Source: Coemansia sp. RSA 1804
Taxonomy: Eukaryota > Kickxellomycota > Kickxellomycetes > Kickxellales > Kickxellaceae
DNA: 15,787 nucleotides
Direction of reading: 5' to 3'
Assembly (NCBI GenBank): GCA_027578815.1
Contig: JANBTH010000508.1
Coordinates: 1 to 15,787 of the forward strand
Numbering within the stretch: position 1 is the first letter of the stretch; the number at the start of each line of letters is the position of its first letter. The position numbers were made by a program, and so were the translations under genes. Below are positions 8,901 to 15,787 of this stretch, one piece after another. The notes below the pieces were generated by a model. That model was not told where the DNA came from. It saw only the letters and a program-made list of their open reading frames with translations, and did not search any database.

Positions 8901-9572
8901 CAGAGCACACATTCGCGCATCAGACCGTGCTATTCGCTTGTGCATCTGCCCAAAACCAACAACACAGAACAAGCGAGAAGCGCTGCGGCAGCCCACTTGC
9001 AAGAAATTAAGACCAAATACAAGCAGACTGTATCAAACGGTGGTCAATTCAAAGGTGCTTTCGCGTGCGACAAAGTATGTAGGCATTGCGGGGAAGGGGA
9101 CAGGAAATGAAAAAGCGTGGAAACGCCACCAAGCAATTGAATGCTCGCCACCACAACGCTGTGGACCTGGAAACTTACCTGGATCAACACTGCTGGAAGT
9201 GGTCTGTGCTGGTTTGGTGCTGCTGCTGCTGCTGTCAAACAATGGCCCAGTAATGTTCGCTGTTATCGGGTTGATCGTGGTAAGACGCACCTTTTGCTTC
9301 CTGTTTAAAGCCATGCCGCTCTCATTGTCAAACTCGGCGGGTAGAGCCGTCTTGCTCTCATCCTCTGTGTTCTCTGCATGATCAGAGTCGCACTCTCCAG
9401 ACCCAGGATGTACGTCAGACAGCACAGCCGACGAAACCGACAAACTCTCTCTCTCATTCAACTTTTGCTGCCCAAAGTCATCGCACATGGCTGCAATTTT
9501 GATTGATAGCTCTCCATCGGCTGCTTCTCGCGCGTGCTCGTTTTCATTCAACGTTTGATACTTTTGATCCAT
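2924..9572 (-). CDS. Class II DYRK protein kinase (Pom1/DYRK2 type), spliced: exons 9572-9179, 7315-7228, 6887-2924
   Basis: Dual-specificity Tyr-regulated kinase. The C-terminal exon encodes a NAPA/DYRK-homology box and a full kinase domain. Motifs, in predicted protein numbering: LTPQEAIARYGQQLSAQE (from 975), glycine loop GKGSFGQV (1046-1053), VAIK with Lys1068, helix-C Glu1083, catalytic loop HADLKPEN (1163-1170), DLG (1218-1220), activation loop VYTYIQSRFYRAPEV with the autophosphorylated second Tyr at 1232, then PYGTGIDVWSLGCI and WDPAVRITPEDALRHPW. The protein is about 1481 residues (4446 nt including stop). Residues 1-970 are mostly disordered Ser/Ala/Gln/Arg-rich sequence, with an acidic EEEAEDEEE patch near 377-385. 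The tail is Met/Pro/Gln-rich and ends in ARKA. The last exon has no credible initiator ATG at its 5' end, so upstream exons are needed; the two placed here join in phase (1, then 2). Fungal relatives (Pom1, Ppk5) act in polarity, cell size and stress signalling. Which paralogue this is cannot be settled here, and exon 1 is inferred from splice signals. Confidence 0.8.
2963..2977 (-). repeat. CAG repeat coding polyGln
   Basis: CAG/CAA triplets near the kinase C terminus code the Gln run in LTQQQQHAAYG. It belongs to a set of CAG-type repeats in this gene that are read in different frames. Confidence 0.7.
3194..4258 (-). other. DYRK kinase catalytic domain
   Basis: This is the DNA encoding the catalytic domain (about residues 1038-1392 of the spliced protein), from YRYEILEILGKGSFGQV to DALRHPW. 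All residues needed for catalysis are visible: Lys1068, Glu1083, Asp1165, Asn1170 and Asp1218. Two key motifs differ from the usual DYRK form: HAD instead of HCD in the catalytic loop and DLG instead of DFG. An insertion of about 35-40 residues (about 1174-1213, Pro/Gly/Ala-rich) lies between NILL and the DLG strand. A second, partly basic stretch (SSKGKKRRPGSRP) matches the CMGC insert region, where DYRK2 also has basic sequence. Confidence 0.93.
5521..5538 (-). repeat. GCA repeat coding polyAla
   Basis: On the transcript this is a GCA run coding the alanine run in ERARAAAAAGPD, in the disordered region. It is the same triplet motif as the Gln and Ser runs, in another frame. Confidence 0.7.
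6888..7227 (-). other. Second intron of kinase gene (340 bp)
   Basis: The donor is GTACAG at 7227 and the acceptor TTATTAG ends at 6888. A TACTAAG-like site and a CTCAC site, both usable as branch points, lie within 60 bases of the acceptor. The content is AT- and T-rich on the transcript. Confidence 0.65.
7228..7315 (-). other. Kinase gene internal exon (88 bp)
   Basis: It encodes AKPSPSISELSVDSSIG and then YSRGQSGRERA. The 5' edge is the first AG (TTTTATAG) after a strong polypyrimidine tract (TGTTTTCTTTCTTTTTTCTT) and a branch-like CCTAAT. The 3' edge is the donor CCAG/GTACAG. Entry phase 1 matches the exit of the 9179-9572 exon and exit phase 2 matches the entry of the last exon. The Ser-rich, coding-like composition fits the kinase N-terminal region. 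There is no ATG in it, so an upstream exon is required. Confidence 0.7.
7575..7604 (-). other. Possible 30-bp micro-exon in intron 1
   Basis: A long polypyrimidine tract ending TCTTCTTCCAG gives the strongest acceptor in the intron. The following GC-rich 30 bases keep phase 1 on both sides if the donor CAGCG/GTGGAAG is used, adding the residues EYLPLVPNTS. The donor is poor, so this is tentative. Confidence 0.2.
7607..7690. repeat. Polypurine/polypyrimidine tract
   Basis: On the plus strand this is an 84-base run of almost only A and G with a few T. On the kinase transcript it is a long polypyrimidine tract directly before the AG at 7605. It may act in splicing or simply be low-complexity DNA. 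Confidence 0.7.
7790..8520. other. GC-richer island inside the long intron
   Basis: This stretch has clearly more GC than the flanking intron. It carries short open frames on both strands, including ATG frames at 8091 (minus, 143 codons) and 8121 (plus, 72 codons), neither of which I recognise. It also contains the inverted repeat GGCTTGTGTACAAGCC at 8238-8253 and repeated CAAGCC/GCTTG words. It could be a nested transcript, a regulatory element or a decayed insertion. Confidence 0.35.
8553..8621 (-). other. Possible cassette exon (69 bp) in intron 1
   Basis: It is flanked by acceptor GTAG/GATAC and an excellent donor, ACAG/GTAAGC. It would enter and leave in phase 1, so it could be included or skipped without breaking the frame, adding 23 residues (GYIKNVFIRPNILQIVIPRY, then SQT). 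The protein sequence is not clearly coding-like and the acceptor is weak; other in-phase AGs further upstream would make it longer. Confidence 0.25.
9179..9572 (-). other. Kinase gene first coding exon (394 bp)
   Basis: The ATG at 9572 has context CAGTATGG (A at -3, G at +4). The exon encodes 131 residues of acidic, Ser-rich sequence starting MDQKYQTLNENEHAREAADG, including a run of five Ser coded by AGC repeats. It ends at a perfect donor, CCAG/GTAAGT, in phase 1, which fits the 7315 acceptor (G plus AA gives Glu). Without splicing the frame continues only to 9033. Alternatively it could be an independent short gene, but the matching phase and composition favour joining. Confidence 0.6.
9217..9234 (-). 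repeat. AGC repeat coding polySer
   Basis: On the transcript this is an AGC run coding the five-Ser run in LFDSSSSSTKP of the first exon. Confidence 0.7.
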
Positions 9573-9820
9573 ACTGGTTCTGTGGATGTTGTGTATAAAC
9601 TCCTGTATTCATCTGCTGGATAAAGGCTTGGTCCGGGTTTCACTGCACGATCTTTGGCAACCAAGGGTCAAAAAAGCTAGTGCTGCCTGCAATATTCAGT
9701 CAAGAGGGAGGATGCTTATAGTTTGTCTACAAGAGTGAGCTCCTCACAGATACTGACAAATGCCCCCCGGAAATGTTGCCTCCGTGTAGCAATTTGAATT
9801 TAATGCCACGTCCTGCCCTG

Positions 9821-9832
9821 CTTTATAAAAGG
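9821..9832 (-). promoter_or_regulatory. TATA-like element upstream of kinase gene
   Basis: The minus strand reads CCTTTTATAAAG about 250 bases before the ATG at 9572, followed by a GC-richer GGGCAGGACGTGG. It is a reasonable core promoter candidate, but the surroundings are AT-rich. Confidence 0.35.
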
Positions 9833-11955
9833 AAAAATACATAAACTTGTAAATAACAGTAAAAAGTGGAATTTAGAGCAAGCGAAATTACTGGAAGCAC
9901 AAAGTGCACACTGCTTTTTCTTTTCAGAACCACTTTTAGAAGAAACAGCTCGGTCCATAAAAGTGAACTTTTTGGGAGGGATGATCGCCACTCAGGTTGG
10001 GCTCTCCTGAGTGTGAGGCATATTTTCTCTTTCTCGTTTGATGGTTTGTTGGTTTATTGGTTTGCTTGTATGGTTGAAATATACACATTGTTTTTTTTTC
10101 GTAAAATAGTCTGCCCTTTGTGATTGTTAATATCCGAAATCGACAGTAAAAAATAGATTCAAGTTGGCTGACTGCATTTCCATGGTTACTCTTAGAAACA
10201 TTAGTAGCTTTATTGTTCAGACAAGAAAGCTGTATACATCGATACTTTCTACTTAATCGAGGTGATTTGATATTTAAATTCAATCCGAGCCTGAAATCCA
10301 GATTTCACAAACAACGACTGTCAGTAGTGCTACGCCAAAGAAGACTCCGGATGAGCGTGTAATAGCTGGATTAGTCGGCTGATACCTACTTCAATGTGCT
10401 ATCTACATAGAGACAAAAATATTTGTATATTGGGTTTAACGAACATGATTTATTGCGATATATGACATTTGCCAAAACAGCCAACAGCTGTGACAAGAAG
10501 CAACAATGACATTTGACAAGTGCCAGATAGTGACAGTATCACATAGAAATGCATTTATCGCACTTCCGCGTTCGTGATTTTGTTATTCGCCAAATGTTGA
10601 ATACAGATGTTTCCTTGTGGAGATGGCAATGTGTTGTTGTAGAGTTTCATACTTTTTTTTACGGGACACATGTTCAAATTTCCAATTTATGCAATAAACA
10701 AGGTGTACCATTTTCAAGAGTAGGCCCCCTCCCAAATCTGCACATACAGTTACAATAAATAGCACTACTAGGATTCTATTCCTCACGCGGAAGTGTAGGA
10801 TTATTTTGTCATTTGCACTAATAGAAATGCTCTGTGTATTGTATTAAATCATGTTTTTTATTGTGGTGGCTAACAGTTAAATAAACAAAACGGTTTTGTA
10901 ATTAAATGAAACACCCGATTTTTAGACAATACAAAAATAGCACATTCTATTGTTTTTTCGTTGGCTAGTTAACTATTTAGATATTATCACTTCCAAAGAA
11001 AGATTGCAAGAATGCAGGTATATACAAAACCCCTTGTAAATAATCAGGTTAAACTCCAAAGAACAACATCAACAATAATCTTAATAATTGCCAGATATAT
11101 AGGCCAAACAAATTTTTTTTATCCATTTTCGATGTTGTGTACGTAATTTTGCGCATAGGTGTATGTTTGGATAAACACGGTGCAGCCACCCAGAGTACAG
11201 TCAAACTCTAGAGATTTCTTTTTGTGTTGCAATATGGATGCACAGAGTAAAGAATGGCGTATGCACATGTGCTTCTACATGAACGCGCTTGGACGGAGAC
11301 AAAAAACAATGCGACCTAAAATTATTTTTCTGGTGTTGCCTTTTTGACCATTATTTCTAAATAAAAAAGAGAAGCCCACAGTGAAAGGTTGATCAGAGTG
11401 CACGGCAATAAAGTGGTTTATTAAAGTGGAGAAGCAAGACTTCTTTGCCTAGAAAAGCATCTGTATTATGTATTGTCTTGTTCATTCTCCAAAAGTTTTG
11501 ATATCTTGTTGTAAAGAGCACTGCAACTTCTTTCTCCACATACAAACGGCAGAAAAGAATAAAGAAGATAACAAACAGGCAAACAACCCATGCGCTGCAT
11601 ACATTGTTGAGCAATAAGCTCTTCTCACTTCAATGTTTGTCATACATTAATGTCAACCATAAAAAAGTAGGGCAGCAGATAATTAGATGTGTGTCAGGAA
11701 AAGCAGAACTACTTAATGCAAAGAGGGGGAAACAGTATTTACAATAAGCCCAAAGCACAAAGACATGACGGATTCTGACGATGAACATTAATGTGTTGCA
11801 GATACGCCAAATCTCCGCCTTGTTTTTTTGCTTGCTTGCTACATGCTCTCTTTATCTGACTAGAAAGAACTGTATCTAGCACAAACACATTGGAAGCGTG
11901 CATCCCGTTTCTTTCCTTTATGACGCGCTATCCAAAGGAACCGGAAAATGCTAAA
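9833..11955. other. AT-rich gene-poor spacer
   Basis: This is about 2.1 kb of AT-rich DNA with only short, random-looking open frames on both strands, homopolymer T runs (for example near 10090) and scattered AATAAA words. I see no protein family, RNA gene or repeat boundary in it. It lies between the kinase upstream region and the presumed plus-strand promoter. Confidence 0.5.
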
Positions 11956-11959
11956 TCCT

Positions 11960-12446
11960 GGACACCCCCACCCCCTTTATCTCTTCTGCAGTGCAGCATC
12001 CATGTATCTCTATGCTAGGAAAAATGCACCAAAGAAGGGCGTGTGTCTACCCGTCCCTTTTGCCCCGCCCCTTCCAATCTACGTCGCGGCGCCAATGTCT
12101 GTTTTCTCTCCTCCTAATTGACGCTGCTCTTGATGCGTACACCATCTGTATGGCAGAAGACAATCAATTCACCTGTCTTTATCGTCCTAGGCTCGCCATA
12201 TCTGCATGCTTTTCTGCCACAATGCGCTTGAACAAGTAGTCGTTTGCGGCTCCTTTTTTCTGTGGTGTTCGTTGTGCAGACAATACCCCCCTTTTCCCAT
12301 CCTCTTCTCATTCTGCCCCTTTGTGTTTATTTAACAAGAAGTAGACATGTGCTTCTACTGTAGATTCCCGGTGGTCGCAATGATGGTTTTGCGCTTTATG
12401 TTAGTGCCTCCTGTGTCTCCAACGGCCGGTAATTCAAATATAAAAG
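11960..12446 (+). promoter_or_regulatory. Promoter-like region for plus-strand transcription
   Basis: This GC-richer block sits in an otherwise AT-rich spacer. It contains CCCCT words (core of the fungal stress element) at about 11972, 12068, 12287 and 12316, CCAAT boxes at 12074 and 12092, and a TATA box, TATAAAAG, at 12439-12446. The sequence after the TATA box turns CT-rich, as is common at fungal transcription starts. The target would be the small gene starting at 13568. Confidence 0.4.
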
Positions 12447-13567
12447 GAGAGAATCCGCCAACATTGTTATATGTCTCTCTACATTTCTACATTCTTTGCC
12501 CGCCTCCACATTTTGCTTTCTAGCCTTTCTTCCCATTGAACAACAAGGCATAAAGATCAAGGCTCATCAACCTAACCCGCCTGCCTGTCTGTTCTCTTGT
12601 CGAGTGCAACACATTTTAATTCTCAATATATAGAGATTCGACCGCATTGGCGTTCCTCATCTTTAGCACCCTTTATTCTTCAAAAGAAAAGTCTTCTCCG
12701 CTTTTCGCACGATCCATATCCCAAGGATAATAGTGCATTATTCTGTTCGCATCTGCGGATTCCTAACCAGAATTGCTTCACCGGCTGCCCATTCAAGCAG
12801 CGTTGTCTCCAGGCTTTGCCGCACCGTCAGCGCCTGCATGTTCTGTCTCTTTTTTTAATTGCAGACTTTATTTCCAGACTTTGGGCAATCTCTCGCTTTT
12901 GGATACTCTTCTCCCCATCATCTGTTCCTGAAGCTTTACTGCTGAATTCAAGAGACAAGGTCAAATAGCCTTACAAATCAGCATCCGTAGATACTACGGC
13001 GGTCTCTTTGTTACTTTCTGCTACTGCATACGTACGCCTTTGCATCATCACTTTGCTTCACCATAGGCCATTTACTCCCAACAGTCGCCCTGCCATTTCT
13101 TTATTATTATTATTTTATTTTTGTATTATCCGACAAGTAGGCTTGCCAATTACTGCATCTGTACAAAAGTGGCCTTGCTTGCTTAACAAGAAGACAAAGC
13201 ACACCCGTCTTCTTCCAATCAATTCTTCTTTTATCTCCAACAAAAAAAAACAAGCAATTGAACGAGACAGGAAATTTGGGGGAAATAACAACATTGACTG
13301 TTCTCCACTCTACTGCATTTCCGCCCTCGGTCAGAACTTGCCTTTTATTTTATTTTTTGCAAACCCCTGCTTACTTTACGAGGAAGATAAAAGGTCGTTT
13401 GATCTTGTGGTATAAATTTATAGTTTGTCAGCCGAGCACCAATCCTCAAAAAAAAAATAATCCAAGCATCTTCTTATTCAGCCTTCTTCTCCAAATCTCT
13501 GCCTACAAATCTTATTTCCAGTGGCTCTCATTTTTTTATTTGTTTTAAAACTCCATACAGTCAAACA
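12447..13567 (+). other. CT-rich leader region, possible 5' UTR with intron
   Basis: About 1.1 kb between the TATA box and the first credible ATG is pyrimidine-rich on the plus strand. Acceptor-like sites occur just before the ATG (TTATTTCCAG ending near 13521, and CTCCATACAG ending near 13561), consistent with a leader intron. A frame at 12597-12968 is open for 123 codons but lacks a useful ATG and resembles no family I know. Confidence 0.3.
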
Positions 13568-13940
13568 ATGGAATTGATTAATTTCAAACATGTCAACCGA
13601 CGTGACTACCCGAGTCAAGATCCGTTCGAGCAAACAGGGACACCCGTGTATCCGATGTAGGCTTTTTTAACGCCACTGCCTTGCCAATGTCCACATGTGC
13701 TATTCGCATAATTCCCACCATCCACGTCAATTGTTTTTGGCTGCAAGATTGAAGGTAGCTGTTCTTTTTTACCATTCAATATTGCTTCCTTGCATTGCCC
13801 AGGATTCGGGTGTAAAACCAGCACTAAAGGATGTTTTTAAAAAGTTTATTGCAGGTCTGCTTGACTTGTTTACTTTTGTTGACATTCCGTCATCCCCGAA
13901 TCACCAACAGCTACGCCTTGTGACTCTTGAAAGCTTCTGA
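13568..13940 (+). CDS. Candidate small two-exon gene, unknown product (exons 13568-13656, 13748-13940)
   Basis: The ATG at 13568 has strong context (CAAACAATGG). Exon 1 codes 29 residues, MELINFKHVNRRDYPSQDPF then EQTGTPVYP, and meets a donor GAT/GTAGGC in phase 2. The acceptor GGCTGCAAG/A at 13747 restores the frame into an open exon ending with TGA at 13938-13940, giving 93 residues with an amphipathic stretch ALKDVFKKFIAGLLDLFTFV. A further 48-bp GT-AG segment (13755-13802, GTAGCT to GCCCAG) is a multiple of three and could be spliced out. An AATAAA at 14100-14105 suits a polyadenylation signal. I do not recognise the protein. Another overlapping start at 13590 (MSTDVTTRVKIRSSK) is possible in a different frame but soon stops. 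Confidence 0.35.
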
Positions 13941-14099
13941 GAGAACTTTGGCAAGTGAAGAAATGAGGGCGACGGTTGCCGCAGAGATATACATTTTTTG
14001 TTGTGCCCAAAAAAATTTAGTATGTTGATATTTGAATTTCTCTAGCTATTCCTGGCAATGGTAGAATACTTTTTTACTATAATCTAGTATTGCCAAATC

Positions 14100-14105
14100 A
14101 ATAAA
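14100..14105 (+). terminator. AATAAA polyadenylation-type signal
   Basis: A canonical AATAAA lies 160 bases after the stop of the candidate gene at 13568-13940. The region is AT-rich, so chance occurrence is possible. Confidence 0.35.
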
Positions 14106-14312
14106 ATTGTCATTTTGACTTTATAAAGTGCTGTCACTACAGTGCAACAGATTGTCGATTCTATTATTTGAATTTTTGTTGTACGTGCCGAAGCAAACCA
14201 GCTTTTTTCATTTCTCAAAAAGTGGATTAAAATATATAATGAGAAATGAGGAGCAACGCAATTTATGTCTACTAATTATTACAAATCTGCATACCTTTGC
14301 TGAGCTCACATA

Positions 14313-14465
14313 ATGACTGGCATGGCAGATCTAGTTGAAAGAGGGGATTTTGACTTCCGAAAAAAGATAAAAAAGGATGCGTTCATGGTAATCCAACGTC
14401 AATAGAGTTGTGCATTTTTTGCATTGCAGGACAAAAGTTTGTCTTTTTACATGACATTTCCATAA
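14313..14465 (+). CDS. Very small spliced frame, unknown (exons 14313-14387, 14430-14465)
   Basis: The ATG opens a charged, coding-like 25-codon exon, MTGMADLVERGDFDFRKKIK then KDAFM, ending at ATG/GTAATC. A 42-bp intron-like segment ends in TTTTTTGCATTGCAG, after which the frame continues to DKSLSFYMTFP and a stop. An AATAAA follows at 14566. At 36 residues and with a very short intron, it may be an exon of another transcript or a chance frame. Confidence 0.2.
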
Positions 14466-14599
14466 AACAAAACAAAAGAAGGCAAAACCCCAACTCTACA
14501 GAATTTGAGCTGCTTGCAGAACCACATTGTGTATTTGCTTGTGCATCCCCCCATTAAATTTTTAAAATAAAGTTTTTGTATGTTACCTGGCATGGCAGG

Positions 14600-15690
14600 A
14601 CTTGCGCTGTATATAAAGACTGTTTGCATTATGATAGGCCTGTCCTGTTTGAGTGTGGGTATAGCGAATCTCACACGCAAGCATTGTCTCTCTCGACGCT
14701 GCACAAACAACACTTCTATCTGGCGCAAATATATTTTGGTCAATGCCAAATGCATCACTTGGACAAAATTTCTTTTGTACAATGTAGTGTGAAAATTTTT
14801 GGCTTTTTGTTGGCAGTTTATCGCATGTATGTCTATCGATAAGGATGTAATTATTCTAATTCTAGGGTCAATCCGGTGTTAAATGGGAAAAGACCAGCAA
14901 CTCTTCGCAGATTATTGCTTTTTTCAAATTAATACATAATCAGCATTAAGGAAAGCTGCTTTGACCAAGATCAATATATGCAAAAGAGATGTTGGTTCAA
15001 GTCTGCTTCATTCCTGTTTATGTAAAGCTGTTGCGCATGTCGACATTTGCTTTCTATCGGCTGCAATGCATTCTTTTTTGGCAATGCGAGTGTTAAAAAT
15101 AGATATGTAGCTTGGAAAATTTATTGAAGGGCTGTGCATTATATACGTCTGTAAGAGACAAGATATCTGAGAAAGAATAATAAAAATTATTTCAGTTACA
15201 AAGCCAATTTCCTAATATTAAACATTTTTGGTTGAAGCCATTTTTAGTGACACTTGGACTTTTTTGAGCATTGTTTACAGTTTATGAAAATCAAAACACT
15301 CAACAAGCCGAAAATCATCACTCTCCCTTTTTGGAAAGGAAACAATGTTTCTCCGCATGAGTGTTTGTAAAGGAGTTGTTTGTTCCACATTTCAGTTCAA
15401 TGTTTACTTTTTGTTTTGTATTTTTAACACCTTTTCAGAAATAAAAAATACATTTTCAAATTAAAGCAATATCTAGCAAACGGCTTTCTATAACCCACTG
15501 TCAATGCATTCCAGGTTGGCCTGCAAACGCGCAAAGGCAGCAAGAAAAGAGAACAATAAAGATGATGTGTAAATAATAAAACAGAATAACAATGAAATAC
15601 AAGGTGCTAACGAGAAATGACAGAATAATGAATGACAAAGAGAATAACGAATTGGAAGGCCAAAGTGAGTGGAAATGCAATATTCGATCC
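14600..15690. other. AT-rich spacer, no gene seen
   Basis: AT-rich sequence with short frames only. A 12-base direct repeat (CTGGCATGGCAG at 14317 and 14587) lies at and just before its left end. A GGTTCAAGTCT word at 14994 looks like a tRNA B box, but there is no clover-leaf around it. Confidence 0.45.
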
Positions 15691-15707
15691 TGCGTACACC
15701 AAGTAAT

Positions 15708-15787
15708 TACGCAAACAGACGCAGAGGCTTCAATGTTGTGCTTCGCCGGGATGCCCACTTGCGTATCTTTTCTGACGATTTGCGACT
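15708..15787 (+). CDS. Possible exon entering from the right edge
   Basis: GC rises sharply in the last 80 bases. In one plus frame the text reads RRRGFNVVLRRDAHLRIF then SDDLR and is open to the edge, after an acceptor-like TTACGCAAACAG. The minus strand is also open (SEKIRKWASRRSTTLKPLRL, FA, stop), so it could instead be the 3' end of a minus-strand gene. I recognise neither. Confidence 0.2.

Larger units (their letters stand above)
7316..9178 (-). other. Long first intron of kinase gene (about 1.86 kb)
   Basis: It runs from the donor GTAAGT at 9178 to the acceptor TATAG at 7316, which is unusually long for a fungal intron. It contains a second consensus donor (CAG/GTAAGC at 8552), a very strong polypyrimidine tract plus CAG acceptor (7605) and a GC-richer island (about 7790-8520). 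These suggest that it is composite or alternatively spliced. Confidence 0.5.

Noticed and set aside
11159..11347. 62-codon plus frame followed by AATAAA
   Set aside because: It starts at GTG, has no recognisable domain and lies in AT-rich spacer where such frames and AATAAA words arise by chance.
11267..12357. 14-base repeat ACATGTGCTTCTAC near 11267 and 12345
   Set aside because: The flanks do not match, so there is no evidence of a duplicated element.
13803..13940. Resemblance of ALKDVFKKFIAGLLDLF to the helical core of Mediator subunit 7
   Set aside because: Only the hydrophobic spacing is similar; the conserved N-terminal proline motif and the NEYRPHQ-type motif are absent.
14994..15004. 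tRNA-like B box GGTTCAAGTCT
   Set aside because: The T-arm does not pair and no A box or acceptor stem is found at the right distance.

Overview
The window looks like nuclear DNA of a filamentous or early-diverging (zygomycete-type) fungus. Coding DNA has moderate GC and sits between long AT-rich spacers. Introns are GT-AG, start codons have A at -3 and G at +4, and the two recognisable proteins are a fungal-type TRAPPII subunit and a class II DYRK kinase of the Pom1/DYRK2 type. The exact lineage cannot be fixed from this sequence alone.

Layout. Positions 1-2459 (minus) hold the first 819 codons of an uninterrupted Trs120/TRAPPC9 gene that runs off the left edge. Positions 2460-2923 are a short spacer between tandem genes, with the 3' flank of the kinase gene and the presumed Trs120 promoter. 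Positions 2924-9572 (minus) are a split DYRK kinase gene. Its large last exon (2924-6887) carries the C-terminal kinase domain behind a very long disordered region. Two 5' exons (7228-7315 and 9179-9572) can be placed by splice signals and matching codon phase, which predicts a protein of about 1481 residues. The first intron is about 1.86 kb and holds possible cassette exons, a polypyrimidine tract and a GC-richer island.

From 9573 to the right end the sequence is mostly AT-rich and gene-poor. About 11960-12450 looks like a promoter for plus-strand transcription (CCAAT boxes, several CCCCT stress-type elements, a TATA box at 12439), followed by a CT-rich leader. A small two-exon plus-strand gene is proposed at 13568-13940, with an AATAAA at 14100. 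A weaker small spliced frame lies at 14313-14465, and GC rises again at the right edge, where a coding exon may enter the window.

The two confident genes act in cell organisation: Trs120 in Golgi/endosome vesicle tethering (TRAPPII), and the Pom1/DYRK2-type kinase in polarity, growth or cell-cycle signalling. Their tandem order does not by itself imply a shared function. I found no tRNA, rRNA, CRISPR array or intact mobile element.
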